Of a stretch of DNA of 64,000 bases, positions 20,066 to 30,318 are shown piece after piece. The notes beneath the pieces were generated by a model, which was not told the origin of the DNA, ran no database searches, and saw nothing but the letters and a program-made list of their open reading frames with translations. The DNA comes from Planctomyces sp. SH-PL62 (GTDB lineage Bacteria > Planctomycetota > Planctomycetia > Isosphaerales > Isosphaeraceae): positions 434,001 through 498,000 of the forward strand of contig NZ_CP011273.1 in assembly GCF_001610895.1 (NCBI RefSeq), read 5' to 3'. Numbering within the stretch: the stretch's first letter is position 1; every line of letters begins with the position of its first letter. The position numbers and the translations under genes were made by a program.

Positions 20066-21283
20066 ATGGGTGTCTTCGCCTGGCGCAACCTGCTGACCCG
20101 TCCCATGCGGACGCTGCTCGCCCTGATCGGGCTCTCGATCCCGATCCTCGGCGTGCTCGGGCTCTTCAGCCTCTCCGACGGCTTGCGCAACATGGTGGGG
20201 GACACCCTGAGCCAGATCGAGGGGGTGGTCGTCCTCCGCGAGAACACCCCGAGCCCGGTCGCCAGCACGCTCTCGACCAGCGTCGTCGACAAGATCCGCG
20301 CCATCCCCGGCATCCGCGCCGTGGCCCCGGAGGCCTGGGGGATCGCCCCCAACATCGAGGGCCAGGGGATGCTGATGCGAAGCGTCGGCAAGCTCATGAC
20401 CAAGGGGGCCGGGTCGATCTGGGACCAGCCGGTCATCTCCGGCCAGGACTACGCGACCCACAAGGACCTGAAAAGCGCCGTCTTCCCTCGGGCGCTCAGG
20501 GAGCGGGGCGAGGGTCGGTTCCTCGACGAGCGGGACATCGGCAAACCGAGCATCGTCATCAGCCGGAAGATCGCCCGCAACTTCCCGAACGCCCAGGGGG
20601 AGCCCCGCAAGGTCGGCGAGCACCTCCAGATCGGCGACGAGGATTGCGAGATCATCGGCATCTACGAGACCGGCTCGATGCTCCTGGACGTCGTCGTCGT
20701 GATGGACATCAACACCGCCCGGAAGATCCTCAAGATGCCCGAGGAGACCGTCTCCAGCATCTATGTGGAGGCCCAGACCCCGCCCGGCTACCAGGCGATC
20801 TGCGAGGCCATCGAGGCGGCCGAGCCGGGCGTGAGCGCCCGGAGCATGAACGAGGTGCAGGCGAACTTCGGCATGCTGATGGGCCAGGTCGACAAGGTCC
20901 TGATGATGATCGTCAGCCTGGCCCTGCTGGTCGGGGTCGTGGGGATCGTCAACACCATGCTCATGAGCACGACCGAGCGGTTCGTGGAGTTCGGCGTGCT
21001 GCGGACCAACGGCTGGTCGCAGGCGAACGTGCTCGGCCTGGTGACGCTGGAAAGCGCGTATCTGGGCTTGCTCGCCGGGGTCTCGGGCTGCGTGCTGGCC
21101 TGGTTGGGGACGCTGGTCGCCAATCAGTTCATCGGCGGCGGCCTGAAGCTGGGGGTCTCGCCGTTTTCGCTCCTGGTGGGCCTCGGGCTCTCGATCGCGA
21201 CGGGCGTCCTGGGGGGCCTGTACCCCGCCTGGCGCGCCGCCAGGATGGTCCCGATGGAAGCCATCCGCCTGGGCTCCCACTGA
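20066..21283 (+). CDS. ABC transporter permease (MacB/FtsX type)
   Basis: 405 residues: TM1 near the N-terminus (about 14-36), a large periplasmic MacB-PCD-like region (about 45-270) and three C-terminal TM helices of the FtsX domain (VLMMIVSLALLVGVVGIVNTM, LESAYLGLLAGVSGCVLAW, SLLVGLGLSIATGVLGGLYP ending PAWRAARM-P-EAIR). This is the MacB/LolCE class, which extrudes substrates or lipoproteins by a mechanotransmission cycle rather than by ordinary transport. The ATPase gene follows after 39 bp, so the two are an operon. No membrane-fusion partner is seen. Confidence 0.87.
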   Translation: MGVFAWRNLLTRPMRTLLALIGLSIPILGVLGLFSLSDGLRNMVGDTLSQIEGVVVLRENTPSPVASTLSTSVVDKIRAIPGIRAVAPEAWGIAPNIEGQGMLMRSVGKLMTKGAGSIWDQPVISGQDYATHKDLKSAVFPRALRERGEGRFLDERDIGKPSIVISRKIARNFPNAQGEPRKVGEHLQIGDEDCEIIGIYETGSMLLDVVVVMDINTARKILKMPEETVSSIYVEAQTPPGYQAICEAIEAAEPGVSARSMNEVQANFGMLMGQVDKVLMMIVSLALLVGVVGIVNTMLMSTTERFVEFGVLRTNGWSQANVLGLVTLESAYLGLLAGVSGCVLAWLGTLVANQFIGGGLKLGVSPFSLLVGLGLSIATGVLGGLYPAWRAARMVPMEAIRLGSH

Positions 21284-21322
21284 CGCCGGATCGATTCCCT
21301 TCCGCTGTATCGAGGACGGTCG

Positions 21323-22036
21323 ATGATCGACGTGGTGGACGTTTGGAAGTCGTACAAGAGCGGCACGCGGACCCTCGACGCGTTGCGAGGGGTCACCTGC
21401 CACATCGAGAAGGGCCGCTTCGCGTTCATCGTCGGCCCCAGCGGCTCGGGCAAGAGCACCCTGCTCTACCTGCTCGGCGCCGTCGACCGGCCCTCTCGGG
21501 GCCGGATCGTCGTCGAGGGCCGCGACCTCACGGCGATGTCTGAGGCCGAGCAGAACGACTACCGCCGCGAGACGGTGGGCTTCATCTTCCAGTCGTTCAA
21601 CCTGATCAGCAACCTCTCGGCGGTCGAGAACGTCCTGATCCCGTTCCTCCCCCGAGGGGTCACGGCCGAGCAGCGGGAGCGGGCCGTCGACCTGCTCAAG
21701 CGCGTCGGCCTGGGGGACCGCCTGGACCACCGCCCCTACCAGCTTTCCGGCGGCGAGCAGCAGCGGGTGGCGATCGCGCGAGCCCTGGTCAAGCGGCCCG
21801 TCCTCGTGCTGGCCGACGAGCCGACCGGGGAGCTGGACAGCAAGACCGGCGACGAGATCTACCGGATCCTCCGCGACCTCCAGGAGTCGATGGAGACGAC
21901 GCTGGTGGTCGTCACCCACGACCGCCGCTTCATCACTCCGCACGACCTGGTCCTCGACATCCAGGACGGCCTCCTGGCCGACGCCGAGCCCGCCGCGCCG
22001 GGATTCGGCCCGGGCGGGCTGCACGCCGAGGACTGA
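21323..22036 (+). CDS. ABC transporter ATP-binding protein (LolD/MacB type)
   Basis: 237 residues, normal for the family. Walker A is GPSGSGKST (about residues 38-46), the Q-loop lies in FIFQSFNLI, the signature is [15 protein letters not shown] (about 143), Walker B is [13 protein letters not shown] (about 165) and the H-loop is [14 protein letters not shown] and the DEPTGELD form are typical of the LolD/MacB/FtsE class. It energises the FtsX-type permease encoded just upstream. Confidence 0.92.
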   Translation: MIDVVDVWKSYKSGTRTLDALRGVTCHIEKGRFAFIVGPSGSGKSTLLYLLGAVDRPSRGRIVVEGRDLTAMSEAEQNDYRRETVGFIFQSFNLISNLSAVENVLIPFLPRGVTAEQRERAVDLLKRVGLGDRLDHRPYQLSGGEQQRVAIARALVKRPVLVLADEPTGELDSKTGDEIYRILRDLQESMETTLVVVTHDRRFITPHDLVLDIQDGLLADAEPAAPGFGPGGLHAED

Positions 22037-22062
22037 CGAGCCGGAACGCCCGGCCGCCGCGC

Positions 22063-23046
22063 TCAGGGCCGCAGGACGATCTTGCCGAAGCCCGCGTTCG
22101 AGGCCATCCGTTCGTGGGCCTTGCGGACCTCGTCGAGCGGGAAGGTCGAGTCGAGGACCGGCTTCACCACCCCTTGCGCCAGCCACGGGACGACCTGGTC
22201 CGCGAACAGTCGGGTCGCGGCGATCTTCTCCTCCAGCGGTCGGGCGCGGAGCGTCGTGCCGACGATCGACGCTCGCTTCGCCAGCAGGGTGTTCAGGTCG
22301 ATCTCCGCCTTCGTCCCCGACAGCAGGCCGACCACCACGATCCGCCCCCGGCGCGCGATCGCGGCGAGGTTCTCGGCCAGCGCCCTGGCGCCCAGCAGGT
22401 CGACGATCACGGTGACCCCTTCGCCGCCGGTCTGCTCCCGCACCTCCTCGGCGAAGGTCCCGGACTCGTTGACGATCGCCACGTCGAGGCCCAACTCGCG
22501 GGCTCGCTCCAGCTTCTCGGCCGTTCGGGAGGTCCCCAGGACGAGACACCCCATCGCGTGGGCGATCTGGACGGCCGCCGTCCCCACGCCGCTCCCCGCC
22601 GCATGGATCAGGACGCGCCCGCCGGGGGTCAGCCCCCCCTGCGTCGTAAGGGCGTCGTGGGCGGTGAGGAAGGCCTCGGGGACGGCGCCGGCGGCGTCGA
22701 AGTCGAGGTTGTCGGGAATCCGCGCCAGCATCCGGGGGTGGGTCGTCAAGTACTCCGCCTGCGCCCCGCCGGCCACGATCCCGAAGACCCGGTCGCCCAC
22801 CTTCGCCTGGCCCTCGGCGTCGGGCCCGAGCGCCTCGATCTCGCCGGCGAACTCCAGGCCGGGGATGTCGGCCGGCGATCCCGGAGGCGCGGGATAGAGG
22901 CCGCGAGCCTGCAACAGGTCGGCCCGATTCAACGCGCATGCCCGCACCCGGACGAGCACCTGCTCCCCCCGAGGCTCCGGCCTGGGCCGGTCGACCACCT
23001 CCAGGACCTCCGGCCCCCCCTTGCCCTTGATGACGACCGCCCTCAT
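22063..23046 (-). CDS. NAD(P)H:quinone oxidoreductase, zinc-independent MDR family
   Basis: 327 residues. It starts MRAVVIKGKGGPEVLEV, typical of QOR. The GroES-like half contains CALNRADLLQARGLYP and PGLEFAGEIEALG; the Rossmann half has HAAGSGVGTAAVQIAHAMG (about 145-163). The catalytic zinc ligands of true alcohol dehydrogenases are absent, as expected for quinone oxidoreductase/TP53I3-like enzymes that reduce quinones or enones with NADPH. It converges on the ABC ATPase with 26 bp between stops. Confidence 0.87.
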   Translation of the reverse strand: MRAVVIKGKGGPEVLEVVDRPRPEPRGEQVLVRVRACALNRADLLQARGLYPAPPGSPADIPGLEFAGEIEALGPDAEGQAKVGDRVFGIVAGGAQAEYLTTHPRMLARIPDNLDFDAAGAVPEAFLTAHDALTTQGGLTPGGRVLIHAAGSGVGTAAVQIAHAMGCLVLGTSRTAEKLERARELGLDVAIVNESGTFAEEVREQTGGEGVTVIVDLLGARALAENLAAIARRGRIVVVGLLSGTKAEIDLNTLLAKRASIVGTTLRARPLEEKIAATRLFADQVVPWLAQGVVKPVLDSTFPLDEVRKAHERMASNAGFGKIVLRP

Positions 23047-23300
23047 GATCCACCTCCCCGCCCAGGCTCCTCCGCGAACGCCGACCGACTCCCGGCCGAA
23101 CCTCGCGATTCGCGTTCCTCGACTCCCTCCCAGTCTACCGGGCGCGGGGGTGGTTCCGTAGCCGCGAGGGGGGGACGCCCCGTGGAGCGAGGGGGGGCGT
23201 CGACCGGCTCCGGCGGACGCCCCTGTCCCGGAGTGGAGGCGGCGTGATAGAACCGCATGGTCCAGGGACGGCGAGGACTCACAGGCGCGGGGGACGGGAC

Positions 23301-24620
23301 ATGGCGAAGGTCTTGCGGTGGTGCGCGGCGATCGCGCTTGTGGTCTTCGGGATGATCGGGACGGCTCCGGCCGAGGAGCCCCGCGCGGCGGCCTCGACCT
23401 CCGCCGAGGCCGTCGAGACGATCGACGAGAGCGAGCCGGTCGCCGTGCCCGAGCCTTCCGAGAAGGCGATGACGTACTATCGCACCGGGATGGGCTGGTG
23501 GGCGTTCAACCGGGTCTGGGGCCTGGCGTTGCCGGCGTTGATCGTGTTCTCAGGCTTCTCGTCCCGCCTGAGGACGCTCGCCGCGCGGGTCGGTCGGGGA
23601 TGGTTCGGGACGGTCGCCGTCTTCCTCCCGCTGTACCTGCTGGTCACGGCCCTGATCGAACTTCCGATCGACTATTACCAGGGGTTCGTCCGGCCGCACG
23701 CTTATGGGTTGTCGAACCAGTCGCACGCGAAGTGGTTGACGGACCTCGCGCTGGGGCTGGGCGTGAACATGGCGGTCGGCGTGCTGATCGCCTGGGGATT
23801 GTACGCCCTGCTCCGCCGGAGCCCCCGCCGCTGGTGGCTCTACACGGCGCTGGGGTCGATCCCGTTCCTGCTCGCGGGGGCGTTCGTCATGCCGATCTGG
23901 ATCGACCCGCTGTTCAACGACTTCGGGCCGATGAAGGACAAGGAGCTGGAGCGGTCGATCCTGGACCTGGCCGGTCGGGCGGGGATCGAGTCGGGCCGGG
24001 TGTTCGAGGTCGACAAGAGCGTGGACACCGAGACGGTGAACGCGTACGTCACCGGCTTCCTGGGCTCCAAGCGGATCGTCCTCTGGGACACGCTGCTGAA
24101 ACGCCTGGGCGAGCGCGAGGTGCTGTTCGTGATGGCCCACGAGATGGGGCATTACGCCCTGGGCCACGTCCTCCGGTCGATCCTCTCGTCGTTCGTGCTG
24201 ACGCTGGCCGGGCTCTATTTCGTGCATCGGGCGGCCCCGGCGGTGATCGCGAGGTTCCACGCGCGGCTCGGGTTCGACAGGCTCTCGGACGTGGCGTCGG
24301 CGCCCTTGATCCTGCTGCTGGTCCAGGTCGCCATGCTGGCGCTGAACCCGGCGGCCATGGCCTACAGTCGACATCAGGAGCACGAGGCGGATCGGTTCGC
24401 GATCGAGCTGACGGGGATGAACCGCTCGGGGGCGTCGGCGTTCGTGAAGTTGCAGACGCAGAACCTGGGCAATCCCCGCCCCGGCTGGGTGTACAAGATC
24501 TTCCGGGCGTCCCATCCGAGCATAGGCGAACGGATCGACTTCTGTAATAATTACCGACCGAGGCGCGATTCGGCGGGCCGTCCGATCGCGGAGCCGCCCG
24601 GCGGTCCCCTTGAGGATTGA
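23301..24620 (+). CDS. M48 family metalloprotease (STE24/CAAX protease-like), membrane protein
   Basis: 439 residues with an N-terminal signal or anchor and several TM helices. The zinc site is HEMGH (about 280-284) with the third ligand in EHEADRFA (about 362). NAYVTGFLGSKRIVLWDTLLK just before the HExxH is the diagnostic STE24/CAAX prenyl protease 1 pattern. Bacterial members probably clear misfolded or damaged membrane proteins (family inference), since CAAX prenylation is not expected. The ATG at 23301 fits; the gene stands alone, 224 bp before the MMPL transporter. Confidence 0.87.
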   Translation: MAKVLRWCAAIALVVFGMIGTAPAEEPRAAASTSAEAVETIDESEPVAVPEPSEKAMTYYRTGMGWWAFNRVWGLALPALIVFSGFSSRLRTLAARVGRGWFGTVAVFLPLYLLVTALIELPIDYYQGFVRPHAYGLSNQSHAKWLTDLALGLGVNMAVGVLIAWGLYALLRRSPRRWWLYTALGSIPFLLAGAFVMPIWIDPLFNDFGPMKDKELERSILDLAGRAGIESGRVFEVDKSVDTETVNAYVTGFLGSKRIVLWDTLLKRLGEREVLFVMAHEMGHYALGHVLRSILSSFVLTLAGLYFVHRAAPAVIARFHARLGFDRLSDVASAPLILLLVQVAMLALNPAAMAYSRHQEHEADRFAIELTGMNRSGASAFVKLQTQNLGNPRPGWVYKIFRASHPSIGERIDFCNNYRPRRDSAGRPIAEPPGGPLED

Positions 24621-24844
24621 CGATTGCGCCGCGAAGCCGTCGCGATCGACGTGAAGCGATTCCGGTTGTCGGAAGAAATCGGTCGCCCTATAAAGGAATA
24701 GAGACAAGGAAGGCCTTCGACGCGGTCCCATCGCCGAGGATCGCGCGGGGCCCCCGCAGGCGGGATTCGCCCGCGTTCGCGACGCCTCGCCCCCGAAGGG
24801 CGGATGACGGGCGGGCGGATCGACGACGCCCCCAGGAGCCGTGA

Positions 24845-27749
24845 GTGAGACCTCTGCTGGAATCGATCAGGACGTTCTCCAGCCGCCGGCCGTTGTGGGT
24901 CGTGGCGATCTGGCTGATGATCGCATCAGGGGTGGGGCTGACGGCGCCGAACCTGACCAAGCTGGCGGCCGAAGGCCAGTCGAAGCTGATGAGCGACGAG
25001 GCCGAGAGCCGTCGAGCGGCCGACCTCGTCCGCCGCTGCTGGCCCGACCAGGCGTACGAGTCGACGGTCGTCGCGGCGCTCCATCGGCCGGGGGGCTCAT
25101 CGACGCCGACCGGCGGTTCGCCGCCGAACTGGCCCGCCGGATCGAGGCGGCCGACCGCCCGGCGACGATCCTCCGGGTGCTCGGCCCCGGAGCCCAGCCG
25201 GAGATCGCCAAACGCCTGGTCAGCGAGCAGGGCGACACGTCTCTGGTCGTCGCGCCGCTGGGCGCGGCCAACGTGGCGCCCGCCGCCCACGACGCCGTCG
25301 ACTGGATCCAGGCCCGGGGCGACGAGCTGCTGGCCCAATCCCCCGACGCGGCCGGGCTCCAGGTCCTCTGGACGGGCGACGCGGTGATCGGCCGCGACTT
25401 CATGCACCTGGTGCAGGTCTCGCTCGACCGCGCGGCGGTGGTGACGGTGATCTTGCTGCTGATCGTCCTGGTCTCCGTCTACCGCTCGTTCTGGCTGGCC
25501 CTGGTCCCCCTGGCGACGATCGGCGCGAGCCTGATCGTGGCGCGGGGCGTCCTCGCCTGGCTGTACGGCGTCGGCTGGGAGATCTCGCCGCTGGTGGAAT
25601 TGTTCCTGGTGGCGATCCTGTTCGGCACGGGGACGGACTTCTGCCTGTTCCTCTCCTGGCGATTCGGGGAGCACTTCAACCCCCGCAATCCCGCCGGCGT
25701 GATGCGGATGACGATGGCCCGGTCGTTCGTCCCGCTGGTCACCAGCGCGGGGACGATCATGATGGGCCTCATGCTGATGGGGGCCACCAAGTTCCGGCTC
25801 TTCTCGACGACCGGGCCGAGCGTGGCGCTGGGCCTGGCGATCTCGCTGCTGGCCACCCTGACGCTGACCCCGGCGCTGCTGGTCTTGCTGGCCAAGGTCC
25901 GCCCGTCCTGCTTCGAGTCGTTCGGCGCCCGCTCCAACGGCTTCTGGGAGAAGATCGGCCGCAAGGCGATGGCCCGGCCGCTCCGGAGCTGGGTGGTCAC
26001 CGTGGTGGTGATGCTCCCGCTGGCCCTCGTCGGCCTCAAGACGCGGTTCGTGATGGACATGCTCAGCGAGATGCCGTCGAACGCCCGATCGGCCGAGAAC
26101 CTGAGGCTGATCCTGTCCAGGTTCGACCCCGGGATGACCGCCCCGCTGACCGTCGTGCTCCAGTCTCCGGACGTCGACCTGCGCAGCTCCCAGGGCCTGG
26201 CCCTGATCGACGACGTGAGTCGGCTGCTGGCCCACCAGCGGAGCAACAAGGAGGTCCGCTCGGCCACCCAGCCCCTGGGGAGCCCGGAGCCCCTCAGCCG
26301 GGCGAGGCTCTCCTCGCGCCTCGGGGAGGTCAACCAGGGCTTCAAGCAACTGGCCGAAGGGGGCGTCAGCCTGGAGCAGGGCCTCAACGCCGGCGCCGCC
26401 AAGCTCCGCGCCGCGCTCTGGCTCGAAGAGAAGCTGGGCCTGAACGTCTCCGGCGGGCCGACCGCCCCCAAGCCGGCCCAGGCCCCCCCGCGACCCCCGA
26501 CCCGGACCTGATGCCCGAGGCCCTCTCGCAGGGCCTGCGCTCGGCCTCCGCGGCGCTCCTCTGGACGCAGGGCGTCCCCTCCACCTGGAACACCCCGGCG
26601 CTGGCCTCGGCCTTCAACCAACTGGTCCTCCAGGGGGCCAAGGAAGGCGCCCGCCGCCGCGTCGGCGACAAGGGGACCGGGTTCCTCGACGCCGCCGTCC
26701 GGGTCGTCGTCGGCGAGCCGACGCCGCCGGCCGCCCCGGCGCCCGCCCCCGCCCCCGCCGCGAATCCGGCCCCGGCGCCTCCCCCGGAGAAGCCCGCCCA
26801 GACCCTGCTCCGCGAGTTGACCCGGGCGGCGGAGGGGGCCGCCCAGATCGCCAAGGGGGCGGAGCAGGCCCATCGCGAGGTCAGCGCGATCCTCGCCGAC
26901 CCGCTGGGGAGCCGCGCCCTCGACCGGCTGTTGATCATGCCGGAGACGGTCAAGGAGAATCCCGAGCTCCTGGAGAGCTTCGCCGCCTACATCACGCCCG
27001 ACGGCCATCGCGCCCGGATCGACGTGACGCTGGTCGACCGGATCTTCTCGAACGAGGCCATGAATCAGGTGGAGACCATCCGCGACCGGCTGGACGACTA
27101 CCTGGGCGAGTATCAGGGGATCCGCGTCGTCGCCTCCGTGGCCGGGGTCAACGCCGAATCGGCCGACGTCCGTCAGCTCACCCGCGCCGACCAGGTCCAG
27201 AGCTGGTTCATCGTCCCGATCGGCGTCTTCCTGGTCCTCATGATCGCCCTCCGCGATCCGCTCGCCTGCGTCAATCTGGTGGGGACGATGGTCCTGACCT
27301 ACGGCTTCGCCCTGGGCGCCACGCACGTGGTCTTCGTCAGCCTGCTGGGCGGCGAGGGGCTGGACTGGAAGGTCCCGTACTTCCTGTTCGTCCTGCTGGT
27401 GGCGGTGGGGGTGGACTACAACGTCTTCCTGATGACCCGCCTCCAGGAGGAGACGGCCGGCCACGGCTTCCGCGGCGGGATCATCCGGGCGATCGGCCTG
27501 ACCGGCGGCCTGATCTCCTCGGCCGCGGCGATCACCGCCTGCAGCTTCGCCTCCTTCCTGTTCAGCCCGCTGAGTTCGCTCCGCCAGCTCGGGTTCGCCC
27601 TGGTGGTCGGCATCGCGGTGGACGCCCTGCTCGTCCGCCCGTTGCTGGTCCCCTGCGGCCACTGGCTGCTGCGGCGCTCCCGCGAGGTCCTGGGGCCGCG
27701 CTACAGCGTTTCCAATGAGAACTTCCGGTTGACCGGCGTGCCCGATTGA
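24845..27749 (+). CDS. MMPL/RND-family transporter, interrupted by two apparent 1-nt deletions
   Basis: Three consecutive frames together read as one 968-residue MMPL transporter. Part 1 (GTG 24845, AGGAG upstream) gives TM1 and the start of the first periplasmic domain. Adding one G in the run 25090-25095 (HRPGG-LIDADRRF) joins the second frame, with TM2-6 (GTGTDFCLFLSWRFGEH motif) and the second-half start. Adding one C in the run 26483-26489 (AQAPPATPDPDLMPEALSQ) joins the third frame, with the second periplasmic domain and TM8-12 (VGVDYNVFLMTRLQEE). Two sixfold-TM halves with these GxxxDY motifs are typical of MMPL proteins, which use proton flow to export lipids or small molecules. The substrate is unknown. 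Confidence 0.82.
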
Positions 27750-27937
27750 TCGGGATTGCATCGATTTTCACCCTGGCGACGGCCCGGCGACGCCGATATA
27801 ATACGGGCGTCGTCGCCATGTGACGATCCGAACGAGCCTGCCGACCCACCCTCCCCGCCACCGCTCGCGCGCCGATGCGCCCGCCTTGCCCTCCTCATCG
27901 CTCCTCTCGGTCGCCCGACCGTTTCGGAGCCTCGTGC

Positions 27938-28429
27938 ATGGAGCCGAAAATGAAGATTTCCCAATTTGAAACCGCCATGGGCCTGTTGACGTGCCTGGGG
28001 ATCGCCTACCTGGCGTACGACCACCTTGAATTGGGCGGCGAGCCCAAGGTCCAGGGACTTTCCGGCTACGTCAGCATCGACGGCAAGCCCATGACCAAGG
28101 GGACGGTCCGGTTCATCTCGGCCGACCCGGACCTCCCGCTCGCCTACGGCGGCTACATCTCGAACGGTCGCTACGAGGTCCCGGCGGAGTACGGCCTGGT
28201 CCCGGCGCGGTACACCGTCGAGTTCAGCAGCATCCGCAACGACGACGTGAATCGGATGCTCGAGGCCCGGGCGCGCGGCGAGGAGGTGGAGCTGAAGGAG
28301 GAGATCCCGCCTCGCTTCAACCTCCAGAGCGACGTCCAGATCGACCTGACCTCCGGCGGCGTCCTGGCGGCCGACTTCAACCTGGACCGAGCGGCCGATC
28401 GGCCTTCGACCGATACTCACTTGCCTTGA
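27938..28429 (+). CDS. Exported carboxypeptidase-regulatory-like protein, unknown function
   Basis: 163 residues. An N-terminal hydrophobic segment (FETAMGLLTCLGIAYLAYD) is followed by a compact beta-rich domain (VQGLSGYVSIDGKPMTKGTVRFI ... YISNGRYEVPAEYGLVPARYTVEF) resembling the Ig-like carboxypeptidase regulatory or transthyretin-type folds that planctomycetes export in large numbers. There are two possible ATGs, 27938 and 27950, both with upstream GGAG. The stop lies inside a dispersed repeat (28423). Confidence 0.65.
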   Translation: MEPKMKISQFETAMGLLTCLGIAYLAYDHLELGGEPKVQGLSGYVSIDGKPMTKGTVRFISADPDLPLAYGGYISNGRYEVPAEYGLVPARYTVEFSSIRNDDVNRMLEARARGEEVELKEEIPPRFNLQSDVQIDLTSGGVLAADFNLDRAADRPSTDTHLP

Positions 28430-28509
28430 TCTCCGACCCTTGGGTGCCACGGGTTCGTCCCCGAACCCGTGCCGCAAGGCCAAGGCGAGTCATCAAAGCC
28501 ATTGCGTAT
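28423..28509 (-). repeat. Dispersed repeat, copy 1, with internal hairpin
   Basis: Read on the minus strand this starts ATACGCAATGGCTTTGATGA and ends near GATCAAGGC. Copy 2 at 45297 matches it apart from a few substitutions and the absence of about 30 nt. The extra segment here holds a perfect 10-bp inverted repeat, CACGGGTTCG and CGAACCCGTG, around TCCC (28448-28471). The copy sits between convergent genes (stop at 28429 on plus, fabF stop at 28707 on minus), where it could act as a terminator or REP-like element. Confidence 0.75.
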
Positions 28510-28706
28510 GAGGCCGAAGTCAGGGGGCGGCCCGCGGCCCGCCGCTCCACGGCAGGCTGTTCCCACCTGGGATCGCGGGCCGGGGATGCTCGGCCTCGGG
28601 TCGAACCGATCGGCGCGGCGCAAGGCGACGGCCCGGGGCGGCCCGGGCCGTGATCGTCGCTCACCAGTCGCCGCGACGGTCGGTCGACCGACCGTCGGTG
28701 ACGGGT

Positions 28707-29966
28707 TCAGGAGCGTCGGGAGGAATCGTAGCGGCCGATCAGCAGGCTGGCGTTGTGGCCGCCGAAGCCGAAGCTGTTGGACATGACGTGATCCACGCGG
28801 ACCTCGCGGGCGACGTTGGGGATGTAGTCCAGGTCGCAACCTTCGCCGGGCTCGTCGAGGTTGATGGTCGGGGGGAGGACGCCGTGGTGGATCGCCAGGG
28901 TCGAGGCGATCAGCTCGACGCCGCCGGAGGCCCCCAGCAAGTGGCCGAGCTGGCTCTTGGTGCTGGAGATCTGCAACCGGGAGGCGTGAGGGCCGAACAC
29001 CGACTTCATCGCGACGGTCTCGGCCAGGTCGCCGAGCGGCGTGCTGGTGCCGTGGGCGTTGATGTAGTCGACGGCGTCGGCGGGGATCCGGGCGTCGGCC
29101 AGGCATCGCTTCATGGCGCGGGCGGCGCCGCGGCCCTGCTCGTCGGGGGCGGTGATGTGGTAGCCGTCGCCGGCCGTCCCGTAGCCCAGCACTTCGGCGT
29201 AGATCCGGGCGCCGCGGGCGCGAGCGATCTCCTCGGCCTCGAAGATCATGACGCCGGCTCCCTCGGAGAGGACGAAGCCGTCGCGGTCGCGGTCGAAGGG
29301 CCGGCTGGCGCGGGTCGGGTCGTCGTTGCGGGTCGACAGCGCCCGCAGGGCGGCGAAGCCGCCCAGGCCCATGTGGGTGATGGCCGCCTCGCTGCCGCCG
29401 GTGATGATCACGTCGGCGTCGCCGCACTGGATCAGCTTGAGCGAGTCGCCCATGGCGTTGGACGCCGAGGCGCAGGCGGTCGCGGTGGCCGAGATCGGCC
29501 CCCGCAGGCCCCAGCGGATCGAGACCTGGCCGCTGCCGGCGTTGACCATCAGCTTGGGGATGGTGAAGGGGCTGATCCGCGAGGGGCCCTTTTCCATGCA
29601 GATCGAGTGCTGGGCTTCGAACTCGCTGAGCCCGCCGATGCCCGAGCCGATCATCACGCCGCAGTTCTCGGGGGAAAGTCGGTCGAAGTCGATGCCCGAG
29701 TCGACCACCGCCGCCTCGGAGGCCGCCAGCGCGAACTGCGCGAAGCGGTCGAGGTGCCGGGCCTCCTTGACGCCGAACCGCGCCGCGCCGTCCCAGTCGC
29801 GGACCTGGCCGCCGAAATGGACCTTGAAATCCTTCGTGTCGAAGAGGGTCAGCGGTCCGATCCCGCTCCGGCCGGCGCAGAGCGCCTCCCAGAGCTGGTC
29901 CAGAGTCTCACCCAGCGACGTGACCACCCCCATGCCGGTGATGACGACGCGTCGCGGCTCTCCCAT
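28707..29966 (-). CDS. fabF: Beta-ketoacyl-ACP synthase II
   Basis: 419 residues, normal for FabF. It condenses malonyl-ACP with growing acyl-ACP in fatty-acid elongation. The thiolase-fold catalytic triad is visible: Cys in TACASASNA (about 165), His in NAHGTSTPLGD (about 305) and His in GHLLGASGG (about 342). The N-terminus MGEPRRVVITGMGVVTSLG is canonical, which fixes the ATG at 29966. It lies 112 bp downstream of acpP, in the order fabG-acpP-fabF on the minus strand. A dispersed repeat follows its 3' end. Confidence 0.97.
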   Translation of the reverse strand: MGEPRRVVITGMGVVTSLGETLDQLWEALCAGRSGIGPLTLFDTKDFKVHFGGQVRDWDGAARFGVKEARHLDRFAQFALAASEAAVVDSGIDFDRLSPENCGVMIGSGIGGLSEFEAQHSICMEKGPSRISPFTIPKLMVNAGSGQVSIRWGLRGPISATATACASASNAMGDSLKLIQCGDADVIITGGSEAAITHMGLGGFAALRALSTRNDDPTRASRPFDRDRDGFVLSEGAGVMIFEAEEIARARGARIYAEVLGYGTAGDGYHITAPDEQGRGAARAMKRCLADARIPADAVDYINAHGTSTPLGDLAETVAMKSVFGPHASRLQISSTKSQLGHLLGASGGVELIASTLAIHHGVLPPTINLDEPGEGCDLDYIPNVAREVRVDHVMSNSFGFGGHNASLLIGRYDSSRRS

Positions 29967-30078
29967 AATCTTCTTCTCGTTCCGGGAATTGGCTAGGCGT
30001 GGACCTGGGACGTTCGGGCCCGGCGCGGCGCGGCGGGGCCGCCCGCCGGGCGGTGCGGCGCGACCGCGCGGGCCGGGG

Positions 30079-30318
30079 TCACTTGGCGTGCGCGTGCTGC
30101 TCGATGTAGTCGATCGCCTGCCCCACCGTCTGGATCTTCTCCGCCTCGTCGTCGGGGATGGTGATGTCGAACTCTTCCTCGAACTCCATGACCAGCTCGA
30201 CGGTGTCCAGCGAGTCGGCGCCGAGGTCGTTGACGAACGACGTCTCCTTGCTGACCTGATCCTTCGACACACCCATCTGTTCGCTGACGATTTCGATCAC
30301 GCGCTCTTCCACGGACAC
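30079..30318 (-). CDS. acpP: Acyl carrier protein
   Basis: 79 residues, acidic. It carries acyl chains on phosphopantetheine attached to Ser of the DSL motif ([18 protein letters not shown], about residues 36-53). The start is a GTG at 30318 ([14 protein letters not shown]), with AGGAGG 7 nt upstream; a longer in-frame reading upstream has Arg-rich shadow composition. It sits between fabG and fabF in the standard gene order. Confidence 0.96.
   Translation of the reverse strand: MSVEERVIEIVSEQMGVSKDQVSKETSFVNDLGADSLDTVELVMEFEEEFDITIPDDEAEKIQTVGQAIDYIEQHAHAK

Noticed and set aside
19964-23053. Minus-strand frame of 1029 codons opposite the ABC genes
   Set aside because: It covers the quinone oxidoreductase in a different frame and the antisense of two clear ABC genes; the composition is shadow-like.
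24845-27749. Three separate genes or a pseudogene for the MMPL region
   Set aside because: The pieces join exactly into one normal MMPL protein when one base is restored at each of two homopolymer runs, so sequence error is the better explanation.
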